Position numbers and translations under genes: made by a program. A DNA stretch of 64,000 bases, from assembly GCA_023974075.1 (NCBI GenBank), contig CM043791.1, positions 24,851,642 to 24,915,641 of the forward strand, read 5' to 3'. The notes beneath the pieces are model-generated. The model worked only from the letters and a program-made list of their open reading frames with translations, searched no databases and was not told the DNA's origin. Below, one piece after another: positions 44,601 through 56,154 of this stretch. Source of the stretch: Chaenocephalus aceratus. Its lineage: Eukaryota; Chordata; Actinopteri; Perciformes; Channichthyidae. Position 1 is the first letter of the stretch. Every line of letters starts with the position of its first letter.

Positions 44601-45282
44601 TTACAAAGTGTTGTTAGCCTCTTCAGTGGTCTGGGAAAGGGAGGGTTGACTATTACTGTACACTGTGGGATGAGGGACATCATTTGCATATGTGAGGAGC
44701 CAAGAAATATCCATGTGATGTGAGAAGACCTGCAATAGTAACTACATACACCGTAAGTCAATGTGAAGGGAACATCTACAATTGTGGTTGAGGAATGAGA
44801 GGTGGTGCACAAAATACTTCGTCATAAAGAGCCCATCACCTGGTACAGACTACCCTGAGTTCTGCAAAGATCAACTGGAGGATGCTAGCTTACATGCAAA
44901 GTCTTTGAGGCTAGTCATGGAAGCCAGCTGAGGGAGAGAAGTAGCAAAACCATCGCCAGGATCATTGAAGCAGGGGAGAGTGAGAACAGAAGCCTGAGGC
45001 TAGCATGCAGCAGCTACCAAAAGGCATAAGTGCTGTCTGTAGGTAAGACCAGACTTCTCAACTACTGATAGTATGTATTGCTATTGTGTAGCCGGTAGTA
45101 AGTTACGTAGCCCAGTAATGACAATATATTTGTGCAAAAAAAAACTTTATTATGACTTCACCAATAACGTGTCCTAATTGTGCAAAGAGGCCGTACAAAT
45201 ATGCATGCTGTGAACAACATTTAATAATTTGTTTTCTTTGGTTGCCAGATTGTTATACTTAATTGGTATTTCTGCTTTATAG
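44601..45282. other. Intergenic between hnrnpa1 and nfe2 3' ends
   Basis: No gene. A minus-strand AATAAA (complement at about 45146-45151) could end nfe2 transcripts, which would then overlap the possible distal plus-strand exons. Confidence 0.4.
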
Positions 45283-45510
45283 GAAACTCAACATGGTGTC
45301 CAAAACCCGATTCCATTTCTGTGACAATGGCTCAATTCAGGTACAAATCAGTCATTCATCAGAATCTGGCACACTACTATTTTTAACGCTTGTATATTTA
45401 TCTTTGATTTGTTCTTCACAGGCTTCCTGAATAATCATGCTGGAGACTTGGTTTTTTTACACTGAAGACTGCTGTGCAGTGTTTTTAAATAAAGTATTTT
45501 TATAAGACAC
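45283..45510 (+). other. Possible distal spliced 3' exons on the plus strand
   Basis: A pyrimidine-rich acceptor (TTTATAG) precedes 45283, a donor (TTCAG|GTACAA) follows 45340, and an acceptor (TTCTTCACAG) precedes 45422. An AATAAA lies at 45488-45493. The pattern resembles a short exon plus a terminal exon downstream of hnrnpa1, perhaps an alternative 3' end. It could also be chance, because neither exon carries a recognisable protein. Confidence 0.35.
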
Positions 45511-45659
45511 CTGTGTTGTTTCAGTCATATGTAAGAGCATGAAGTGTACAGTGATGCATTATTGCATGTTTTGTATGAACTTTTTTGTGGCCTCCATCAG
45601 TTTGTATACTTTAAGTCTGCACAATGGGGCATTATATTGTAAGGGTATTAACAAAATAT

Positions 45660-47749
45660 TCAATCCCCAGTGCCTCGGCATTGCTCTCCTTGCTGCATGT
45701 TGGTGTGAGGTACCAGATACATTATTCCATCAGGTGTCTGTTGTAGGGCGTAGTCATCTACTGAGTATGGTTGTCCATTTTCGTCTCTCAAGTGAGAAAA
45801 CACCTCTGAATAAAGGTCTGTAAGGCGACATTTAATAAAAGCCAAGCTCCGCTGGAACTCGTGCCTCTCCTGTGCCAGGCGCTCTCTCTGACCATGCAGC
45901 TGGTTCAGTTCTCTTTCAAGGTGAATTATGCTCTGAAGCTTCCTTTTCCTGCAGTTCTGAGCTGCTACCTTGTTCTTCCCCCTTCGTCTAATATCTCTGA
46001 CAAGTGCTAGTTGACTTTCTGTGAGGGTATAATGTGTTAGGAGCTCATTGAAGTCATCCACGGGTAGATTGATGATCTTCGCCATGGGGAAGGGGATCTT
46101 TAAGGACATAGCCCGCCGCTCATCTCTGCTCAGTGATGCAGGAGTGGAGATACTTCCCTGTGATTTTCTGTACATGTTATGTTGGGAGCTCCCTCTGCTG
46201 GACACTCCAGAGTCTATGTACAGATCATTCAGTGCAGAGGCCTCTCCCTGCTGTTTTACTGGCTGTGGAATTGGAGCATTACCTTGTGTATGTGAGAGAG
46301 TGGGTTGTGTTGAGAGATAAGACTGATCACCTGATTGTAAATATGAGTGAGATTGGTTCTGGTAGTCCATTGGGTAATGGATGTGTGCTCTTCTGGCATG
46401 TTCAGCCACACTGTCTGCTTCAACATCACTATATGTCATCCCTATGTCAACACTCTGGTAACCTGATGCACCCCCAACGGGATTATCTGGGGAAGCCAAA
46501 GGTGGACTAGAGCCCAGAGACAGACCTGAGTCCGACTCAAGATCATCAGCTGAGCGGGCCTGCAAACTTTGTCCATGTGTAGTCCAAAGCATGTGCCGAC
46601 GGAGATCCCGAGAGAGAGAAGTGTTTGCCCTCCTGTGCCCTTGACTGCTACCTGACATGTTCATTGGTTCTCTAAGAGCCATGTGCGAGGTCTGTGTGTA
46701 TTGATTGTGCGGAGGTTCAGGTCCATACATTGCCTCTGAATGGCTTCTGAGACGATGACAGGAGGGCACCTCTTCAGAATAACATCCATCATAAGTGTCA
46801 GCAGGGCCGAGCTCACAAGCAGCAGGAGGCGGCTCCGAATGGGACTGGGCCATCCCATATCCTCCCATAGGGACCATGGGCTCCATAGTTTGGTACTGTG
46901 TTGTTTCATAGGAGCCTTCACTGGGGGCTTGAAACTCCTGGAAAAAAATAAATAATCAGCTTTATTGGTTATGACTTGGCAATTACAAATTAATTAGCAT
47001 ATGACACAGTAACAGCATAAAATGATCAAAGGCAATTATAAGGAATTTAAAAAATCAATAATGCAACAATTTTTTGCATTTTATCTGGCTCAATATAGAG
47101 CACAGTTTGCCCCCACTTCAGCATGCCACCCATAGCCTATGAAGGCTTCATAGATGTGATCCGATTTCACCTGGAAACAGATGGCTATTGTACGGTGCAG
47201 GGGGCCACTAGGAACATACAGCACTTGCCCCCTCTCACAATCTCTTCATCCTACCATCACTCAAATGGGCCATTGTTGCTTTCCCCAGCTGAGAGTATTC
47301 GTTTTTCAACAGTTAGCACCACATGAAAAGTGGAAAATATGTATTTATTCCAATAGAATTAAATACATATTTTGTTAAGTAATTATTCATTAGTGAGCCA
47401 CAACTGTTGTGTTTCAATCTTTTCTTTGAACATGAAGCTGAGAATAACACATTATATTAATGGATAAATACCTTCTTATCTGCTGAGACTTTTGGATTTT
47501 GAAAACAATCAAAAATTATTATTATCCAAAGTGTCCTCATTTGCACATGGACCACTTTTCTAACTCAGCATGGGGTATTGTGATAAGGTTAAATATTTGG
47601 AACATCTGGGATAAAAAAAAAAACATAATGTAAAAAAATAATAATTCTACCTGCATTTCTGTGATGGCCATCAGTTCCTGCCAAGCCACATCCATCTCTG
47701 TGTCCTGAGGAACTCCATGAGACCTGGCTCCAGGGAAATTAGCTGACAT
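45660..47749 (-). CDS. nfe2: Nuclear factor erythroid 2 (p45 NF-E2), CNC-bZIP factor, 2 coding exons
   Basis: Transcription factor that pairs with small Maf proteins on MARE/NF-E2 sites and drives erythroid and megakaryocyte/thrombocyte genes. Coding exons on the minus strand are 47749-47651 (33 codons) and 46937-45660 (425 codons plus stop), 458 residues in all. The first ends [14 protein letters not shown], matching the N-terminal activation segment of NFE2. ATG at 47749 is preferred because a GTG two codons upstream is the only longer option. The CNC region (about 310-350) contains [20 protein letters not shown]. The basic region (about 348-367) has [17 protein letters not shown], followed by a leucine zipper (about 370-410) and the C-terminal [24 protein letters not shown] block. 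It is longer than mammalian p45 (373 aa), mostly in the middle. No PPxY motif is visible. Two DSG motifs occur, DSGLSL at about 169-174 and DSGVSS at about 275-280. C-terminal wording and synteny exclude NFE2L1/2/3. Confidence 0.93.
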
Positions 47750-47781
47750 GGACACTCCCCCACACAGCCTGCCTGGAGTAG
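47750..47781 (-). other. nfe2: 5'UTR part of nfe2 exon carrying the start codon
   Basis: The start codon at 47749 lies about 32 bases inside an exon whose acceptor (GGTATTAG) ends just before 47781 on the minus strand. An alternative AAG acceptor lies seven bases further out. No in-frame ATG occurs upstream within the exon. Confidence 0.5.
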
Positions 47782-47870
47782 CTAATACCTTGTAAGAGAA
47801 AATAATATTGATTACTGTGTCTATTTTAGGATTTATTATGTGTTGTGGTGTTCCTCTTAAACAAACCTAC

Positions 47871-47937
47871 CTCACAGGTTCTCCTCAGAGGGAGAACATA
47901 GTTGGCTGTTGAACACATTCAGGACAGACTCTAGCTG
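47871..47937 (-). other. nfe2: Putative nfe2 5'UTR exon
   Basis: A 67-base segment is bounded on the minus strand by a TATAG acceptor (before 47937) and a GAG|GTAGGT donor (after 47871). It carries stops or no sustained frame, fitting an untranslated exon of nfe2, and contains a short upstream ATG. Confidence 0.4.
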
Positions 47938-50900
47938 CTATAGATTAACCTGGTGAGGACAGAACAACAAGTTTAATTTCTGATACAAGTAGCCTATGTT
48001 ACACTAGAAGAAAGAAAGAAAAAACCCTTCTGCATATCGTTTAATACCGTTACCACACTTTTTTTTTTAAAACATATGGTAAATAACATATATGTAGATT
48101 TTGTCAGTGCTTCACATAAATGACTGTTTGGTTGTTCTGTAGGTTTTTCGGAGCACACACAGGTTCAGTTTAGTTCATTTAACTCCTCCCAACAGCTGTC
48201 CTGGCTGCAGCTATGCAGACTCCTGATAAGGCAATCTGCGGGAAAACAGCGCTCACTACAAGACACACTGGGGCCTGATGGCTGCTTTGGAAAACTGTGG
48301 TGTCTGACAACATGTCTGCAGACTTCTTTAAACTCTTTTGGTAAAGCTTGAAAGTAGCTGTTATTTTAAACTTCAACTTCCATTTGAGTATAAAAAAAGT
48401 ATTTAAGGTGTTCAGCACATAAATAAACAGAGACTTAAACACCAACAGAGATGGTAACACTGTATTGAATAGATCCACTTGTCCAATGAACACCGTACTG
48501 TACATTTATATTCATACTCACACATATAAATGGCTTACAATGACTTGTACATCACCCATATACATGAAAAAACCAACAGATAAGTTCTTGTTTTATCTAT
48601 TATTTAGTGTTTTACCCAAATATGCCTTTTTTTTATTTTAACCTGAACTAAAAAAAACATTCAAGAATGGGCCAAATGAGCTTCATGCACATCTTTTTCG
48701 TTGTCTAGAACAAACATTTAATTCTCGAAGTTAACAGTCGAAAGGTCACTTAAGTAACTTGCCTATGTCATTCCAAATAACATGCTGATTCTTTAAATAG
48801 ATTTGAACTAATAGAAATATTCCCATCAATAAATGCAAAATGTACTCATCAAGTCCCGGGCTCAAGCTCAACTGACATACATTCAAATACTACTTCTCGG
48901 TTTTGAAACAGCCGAGAGTGTGGTTGAAGGTACCTTTATAGTTAAAATTATCTGACATTTAAAAGGGATAAAACGTTTTTTTAGAAAGCAATCAATGTCA
49001 GGTTAATTGGAGTGGTGTATCAAACAACAGGTGGTTCCATTCTGAGGTGTGCCGATTTACAGACTTGGTCCAATTCAATGAGAATTTCAATTCAATTTAG
49101 GAGACTTCAATGGTCTGGATCAATAACATTGTAATAATATAAAAAATATATAGATCCAGACATGTATACACAATGTGGTACATTACAGTACATATTCAGG
49201 TATTTTTCATATATTTCTTTTTTAATTCAAAATATAGAAACTTATTTCCTTCTACCAATCTTCAACACAAACTATTTGCAATATTGCTTATTATTTCAGA
49301 GGAACTAGTGTTTAAGGCAAAGTGATATAATTTACAATATTATAAATATCTTTTAATGTTTAGATATTTTGTGACATTGTTATATTTTAAATCCTGCATT
49401 GTGTTTGTGTTATGTTTCTAAAAGCTGTTTCTTTCTCATAATTCACAGTCAAAACTCAAACTTGTACCAGTCCAGTCAGTATAAGAAGTACGTTTATTAC
49501 ACAGTGAGGCAACACATACCATTGATACAATCTATTTTGTGGAAATACATTTAACTGTGTCATTACATTAACTGTATCTTTTACAACTTAAATGCTCAGA
49601 AGCGTGAGCAACAATGTAATTACATTGTTTAGTAGCTCACGTTGTTATATGATGATATGTAATGAAACATTATCCGACACCTACTTTAATATATGGAAAC
49701 AAAGTTTTACTTTTGAGTTGAAATAATGTAACCTTTAAGCTAGCTTTGCCTAATAAAAAGAAGAGATCTTAGAAAATAAGAAAAAGTTAGATGAGTATGA
49801 ACATACCTTAGCAACATTCTCTGCTTCTTCAACAGGTGATGAGTCAAAAATAACTTCAGATGTGAAGCACAATCCTGGTGTTAAGAAGGGGAAAAAAATG
49901 AGTAAAAGGAGAAACTGTTCTTTTTTTCACATATGTCGTGATGTTGCTGACTTTTAACAGATCACAAGACGTAAAACACACGAGGCCTCTTGCTCTATCT
50001 CTTATTCAACTGTCTGTCTCTCTCTGTTCAGCTGCACTTACAGCCACCGGCATAAATGGGATGGCTCTATGCAGACAAAACGCAATCTTCCTGTAAAGCA
50101 CCCACACCACAATTTTTTGCACTCTTGTATCCTTAATAGCACACTTGCACCCCAACCTCCAAATTTCCCTTTAGCCCACATGACAAACCACAAACCAACA
50201 GTCTGGCATACACCACGACAATCATTCTGTCAGTCCACACTGAGGTAGGTAGATGTTTACAAAAACAAAAAAAAAGCTGTAAGCAATTTTAATTCTAATT
50301 ATATTATGACAATACACACACAACAATTACGTTAAACGCCCTAAAAGTGAGTGAAACTAGCAGGATTGTTGTCCCTGTCGTGGCCAAACCGTACAAGAAC
50401 TGTGTCCTTTCAAATCCTCCAAAAGGAAAGGTTGAGGAGTGTGATGTGGAGCACCTGGAGCCGGCATTGCACTGAGGGCCTTGTTCGAGCAGGGGTGGGT
50501 TTGAGGCAGGATTGAGACTTAGTTTAGCAGAGATGGAATGTACACCCTCCGACAGGTAAGAAAGACTACATTGTTCCCCTATCTGGCAGAGCAACCGCCA
50601 AGGGAGAGAGAGGAGCAGGGGGAGAATGGAGGGGAGCGTGTCTTACATAGCAAGTGACCATTAAAATCCCTCACAGAAAAATCCCCTCATTGCCCTGATC
50701 TGAAAAACTGTGAGCAGAGAACTCACAAAGACTATGTGTTATGGAGAACTGCTCTATTGTGCAACAGCTTTCACACAAACTGATAGACGAAATGTTGCTT
50801 TTTTATTGTTTCATAAAACAATTTGTCGATAGAAAGCAGTCTGTCCCACAGTGATGATTTTGGAAGTTATCGGCATCACATCAAATATTCAAGATATTTC

Positions 50901-51589
50901 ATGCACTGTAAAAGACCCCCTACTGTATACATTGTGACAACATAGTGGATAGATTTCATTTTTTAAAAGCGATTGTTGATTAAATCACTTGATGGACATG
51001 AAATACATGTATGTTGATTCAGCGTCTCTGTTGCTTTAACATAATGCTGCATACAAGGAACCAAACTCCATTTTCTACAAAACTAAAGAAGCAAAGATAA
51101 CGGCAGTGTGCAACAAAGGCAAGTAGTACATTCAGATTTGCTTCAAACAACACAGAATTGCTTTTTTATCAGAAATACAAAGCTGATAAAAACACATATG
51201 TCATCTTTAATAAACACACTTATGAAGTTCACTTAATGTGATTCAACTTAATAATACAAATATAAATATTATACGATGGCCTTTTGAGACACTTACAGTG
51301 ATAATTCACATACATATTTTTACTTTTTTTTAAATGATCTAACAACACATAAGATGAAAAGATAAATATGTTTCAGTACATTTATTCTGAACACTGACCA
51401 AAGCTTGACTTTTTTATTGTGAAATAATTATACATTTTAGGACTTGCAATAAACAAAACCGGAGTTACAGTAAGGCTTTCAGTAAGGCACTGTATATTAA
51501 AAAACCATGAGAACATGGAAGGTTTTGTCCGGCCCATTACAATATCACATCCCACAGACATCAATCTCAATGTTTTCTTTGTCATTGTT
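47938..51589. other. nfe2 upstream/5' intron region, otherwise empty
   Basis: A/T-rich sequence containing the candidate exon at 49807-49874. No protein-coding gene is visible. The nfe2 promoter probably lies here or just beyond. Confidence 0.4.
49807..49874 (-). other. Putative upstream nfe2 exon (68 bases)
   Basis: On the minus strand an acceptor (AACACCAG) precedes 49874 and a strong donor (AAG|GTATGT) follows 49807. One frame is open throughout (reads as LCFTSEVIFDSSPVEEAENV...). The simplest reading is a 5'UTR exon of nfe2, because joining it to the known exon does not put this frame in phase with the nfe2 ATG. Coding potential elsewhere cannot be excluded. Confidence 0.35.
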
Positions 51590-51722
51590 CTAAGATGGAA
51601 AAAGTAGGTGGCTGACATAGTCAAGAAAGGTGAATGTCTACCAGGAATCAAAGAAGGGACTTCCCAACCCAAGTTCCTAGCACCCAGCCCCTGACTCAAC
51701 CACTGCCACAGCATGCCAAGAG
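51590..51722 (-). mobile_element. Degenerate tRNA-derived SINE-like segment
   Basis: On the minus strand, GGCAGTGGTTGAGTCAGG resembles a Pol III A box and TTTGATTCCTGG about 45 bases on resembles a mutated B box. Spacing is tRNA-like, but two B-box positions are off. Confidence 0.35.
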
Positions 51723-52023
51723 AACCCTGTTATTACTGCGACCACAATGGTTTTGAATCTGGACACAGTTCCCAGTTCAACGCCCACTTTCCCTGTTTGT
51801 GTTTGTTTGCTTCAATTAGTCTTTGACATCTCTGCTTTCCAGCTTGCCTGAACCTCTCCACATTGTCAGACTTGTTCTTGCTGTAAACCCCCTTTTAATT
51901 ATGTTTATAATCATTGAGTTTTATTAAGTCTATGTTATGCCAAAGTAATGGTTAATTATGTTCGTCCTTTAAGTTGTTCCCTGCCTCCTCTGTGAGTCCT
52001 GGTGTTTCTGTGGCAGTTCATTT

Positions 52024-53000
52024 GTTAAACCTGTTAAGCCCGAAGATCCCCGCCGGCGGGTACTTTAGTTTTTTTTTTCACGACACTGTGTCTCAGGGGA
52101 TCTTAATATTTAAGAACCTATTAATGTGTTATACCAGATTAACGGGAATAATCTCAGCTAACTGACGATACAAACCATTTTTACCAAAACAAAACACAAG
52201 TCTCATAAGAAGCATCTAAATGACCCAAGCGAAAAATACTAACCTATTACTGCACCGATACTCACTCCTAGCTCCCTTATTACTTATTCTAGGTGCACAT
52301 CCAACATATCGTTTATGATCGCAAGGAGACACAGAATCTCAACACTGAAAGATACAAACTCGCGATGTTATCAACAAAAACGTACATCAAAACAAGTGGC
52401 GCTAGGTAGCCCACAACGCTAACATGTTTTACCTTGGTTTTGTCTGGTCTAAACTGGTCTTCAATGGCATTAAAACGATAAAAACGATGGTGTAGTTAAT
52501 TCATAGGTTAATCCAATGTGTCTGTGTCCCCTTTGAAATGTTCTGATAATCCATAAGCAATAAAACAGCGTTTCCGTTGCTTGATATCAGAGCAGCGATA
52601 TTTCTCCCCTCTAAGGCAAGCTAGCATGCGCAGAGACGCTACCATTTTTTTTTAACATGAGAGCCTATGGGACGATTTCCCTTCGATTCTATTGGCTCTA
52701 ACGGTCAGAAAGAGATGTCACATGTCAAAATCGAACAAGGGGGGGCCAGAGATAAGGAAAATCCACCCAAATGGCCCCAGAAGAGTTTTTTTTTGCTAAA
52801 TCTGTCTAAAAAGGTAAAATATCACTTGTTTTGCATCAATCTTGATACAGGGTACTTATTATATGTTGTACTTTGGATTCCTAAAGCTTTTAGTCTACTA
52901 ACCCATCATCCAAGGTTAGTTTTTTCACAATAAGTACAAAATATCTTTTGGACGGACACTATAATTTACAGTTTTTTACCATGTTCAATCTGAATTTTCT
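52024..53000. mobile_element. Possible non-autonomous DNA element
   Basis: TTAAACCTGTTAAGCCCGAAG followed by a 12-bp palindrome CCCGCCGGCGGG (52049-52060) looks like a DNA-transposon end. The following approximately 900 bases have a distinct CG-containing composition and no gene. The opposite end was not found, so limits are approximate. Confidence 0.3.
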
Positions 53001-55276
53001 TTCAAATAAAAAACATCTATATTGATTCTGACTTTTCTACATCCAACTCACAGGTTTATCATTACTTTGAGAAAAAAGATTATTAATTTAACCCTTTTAG
53101 AAGGGAAGATATGGTCATTTGTTCTGGGAATGTCATTTTCGAGCCTGAGACCTGAAAAACAGGCTCAGGGCCTAGCAGTTATCAAAGATGGAGGAGTGTG
53201 GCCTCTTCGGTTTTGTTTTAACATCCAGGAGGCTGTATCAGACATGAGCAAAAACCACCTCGCTACTGAACACAATGAATGTGTGCCTTGGGTTGTGGTA
53301 TCAAAAAGGGAATATTTTTGGAGTCAGCTTCTGGGAAAGTTAAAAAAAAAAATAGAAAGGGCAGATGGAGTATTTTTTTCTTCTTACATTGATAAACTAA
53401 CAAGTCAGTATCTTGATTGGAATTGTAAAAAATAAGATATTCTACTCATTTTCTATTGTTAATATTCAACACTGCAAATTGGAGAAATACAAATGGTAAC
53501 CTGTGCAATTGTTCATTGTGGTACTCAACTCTAAAGGGTTTGCAATTTGATCAGCTACAGCATAGTGGACTGTTCAGCTAATATCTAGTTTCACATATTT
53601 GCCTGTCCTATTGTGAATGATTTTGAAGATGCGTAATGTAATTTGTACATTTTTGATGGTTTTCAATTAAGCAAATGCATAATTGTAACTGTAGATTCAA
53701 ATGGGATTTAAAAACCTTTTCATCGCTGTAAAGATGGCCACATATCATCACTACCTGAAAAAGGGCAAATGAGGAACCTAAATATGCAGCATCATTCTTC
53801 TGAATGTCTCAATACAGTCTGCCCTTATCTCAACATGTTCAGATTAAGATAACGTTTCTAACAACAGTACCTTATTTCTCAAGAGTTTTCAATCTTTTCA
53901 CATATAACTTGTGATGGAAAACACAATTACAAATAAAAATAGGTAAACAGTTTAATTAAACAGAAATAAGTGCTTGAAGAGATGTGTTTGTGTGCATAAA
54001 TGTTTATATGTAATTGGATATTTAGGAAATGAGTTCATAAGATTAAACATCAAGTCTTCTACAGACAGAGGGAAGGTAAGGAAAGGAGGATGTTGGTTGG
54101 CGGAAGCTCTGCTTAATGCTGATAAAAGAAGCACTTGGTAGGAAGGGAACTGCTAACTGCTGTGGTTGCTGGTACTGAGAGCAGCCCTATAACTTCATTT
54201 TATCTATTGCTACATTTCAAATGTATTTATAATTTTCATAATTGTGAGAAAAGTCCCTCAACGTATTGTAGTTGCATATATTTTATACAACTAAAAGATA
54301 TCAATAATGTGGTTACATTTTGAAGCTAGCAGAATTATATCATTCTCTCATTGCATGTTCATTCATCTTTGAAGCAATCAAATAACTTTCATTCTGTCCA
54401 TCTTCAACTCTGCCATCATAAACATTGTTTAGAATAATTTTAAATAGATATAAAGGTATGTTTGACTTCTAACATCTGGGAATCTTTTAACTCATAGGTT
54501 CAAGGCAGCATAATGTTTAATCTCCGGACCTGGTCATTTTGAAATGTTAGTGGTGGAATTGAGTAAACATGGTGCAGTATTGCAACATTTCATGGTGGCC
54601 CGCAGTAGTGTTATATGCATGTCAGAATAGTTATTTTTTGCGATACACTTTTTGGCAGTTATATAATAGCTGTACTGTACACCACTAGTTTTCAAAACAT
54701 AGATATTCCAGTATTATTTCAAACTCAAGCCTCGAGAAAATATTTTACAGTAAGGCCCAACAGTGATGTCATTTATGGAGTGAAATACAGGGAAATCCCC
54801 ATCAGTCTGGGTTTCCATGCTTCCCAGAAGTGGGAACTAAGATAATTGGGGTTGGTTACATGTAGGAGGATCCTGAAAAAATATGTTGATGAGTACAAGC
54901 AAGCTAAAACGGCTTGTAACCTAAAATAGTTTTCCCACATTTTTTTGTATGTTACCATGGAGTCCTATTATTCAGTTTCCAAGTTTTTAATGGTACATAA
55001 CACCCTGATAATTTGGTTTGATAACGATAACCATGGTAGAGATTTGAACTCGATATAGCCAAATATAGTCTCTTATGTGTTTGTAAAGTTACTTGAGAAA
55101 TGTAATATCTTACAGCTATAGTTACCCTTAAAATGTAACGGAACTACAATTAACTACAGTTACAAGTAAAAGTAGTTGAATATATAGCCTTAAATGAATT
55201 AGGAATAGAATGTAGGAAGTGAATTTTAAAATAAACACAAGATTTATTGTTTGCCTAGTTGGCAGGACATTGCACC
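53001..55276. other. Intergenic, nothing recognised
   Basis: A 137-codon open frame at 53022-53435 lacks any domain I recognise and reads like low-complexity A/T-rich DNA. I do not call it a gene. Confidence 0.5.
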
Positions 55277-55780
55277 TACAGTGGTGTAATGTATTATTAA
55301 AGTACATTTACTCAAGTACTGTACTTAAGTACAATTTGGGGCTACTTGTACTTTACTTAAGTATTGTATACTACTTCATACTTATAGTCTGCTACATTGT
55401 AAAATCAAATATTGTACATTTTACTCTACTACATGTATTTAACACAATTAGTATAGTAACTTTACAGATTCAATTTCTTAAATATAAAATATAAATAAAA
55501 TAATACATAAACTATAATATATAATTATAGGTTAGGATATTCAGCAGCATCATATCAATTAATTAAATTAGCCCCACCTTTACCAGCTGTGATGAACACA
55601 TTGATTCATGAATGATAACAATCCAGTCATTTAATATGATGGGACATAACATTACACACAATAAGTATATTTTGATGCAAATACTTAAGTAGCCTATTTT
55701 TACTTAGGCCTAAGTAAGATTTTGTATACAGGATTGTTACTTAGGTGCAATATCTAAGTACTTCTTCCACCTCTCGTAGC
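55277..55780. mobile_element. MITE-like repeat rich in TACTTAAGTA motifs
   Basis: The left end has GTGGTGTAATG and ACTCAAGTACTGTACTTAAGTAC. The right end, read on the minus strand, has GAGGTGGAAGAAGTACTTAG. Ends are imperfectly inverted, the interior is A/T-rich with no ORF, and the motif set matches a dispersed teleost repeat. Confidence 0.5.
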
Positions 55781-56039
55781 CTAATACAATCTGAATTAAA
55801 GACCAGATAACTTTTATGTTTTACTTTCATGAAAAAAGGCTCACGGTTGGACAAAAGTAAGGTTCATGGAGATTTTACAATGTTTGACTTTACCTTAATG
55901 AAGGACTTAATCAGATTACAACGTTTCCCACTCAAGGGATAATCGATCTTGTATTAATATACTTTCGTCCACATTAAGATGTAGCTTGTTTTATTTTCTG
56001 GCTTCACGCCCTGTACTGTAATACTCTTTGCCCTGTGTG

Positions 56040-56154
56040 CACAACTCAGGCTTTGCGTCAGCCAATCAGAAAGAGCCTCATTTACTGAACGTAATACGTA
56101 GCCGCAGCAGTAGTAGCTAGTAGCTTGCTAGCTGGTTAGCTTACAAGAAAGAAG
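56040..56154 (+). promoter_or_regulatory. copz1: copz1 promoter-proximal region with CCAAT box
   Basis: A CCAAT box at 56062-56066 lies about 90 bases upstream of the start codon, immediately after TGCGTCA (54-60 of the same block), a CRE/AP-1-like heptamer. No TATA box is evident, fitting a housekeeping promoter. The transcription start is inferred. Confidence 0.45.

Noticed and set aside
45660..47749. nfe2l1/nfe2l2/nfe2l3 instead of nfe2
   Set aside because: No ETGE/DLG Keap1-binding segment or ER-anchor region is present, and the short two-exon coding structure and C-terminal block match p45 NFE2.
53022..53435. 137-codon open frame at 53.0 kb
   Set aside because: No recognisable domain and A/T-rich homopolymer runs; it could be old transposon sequence, but I cannot support a gene.
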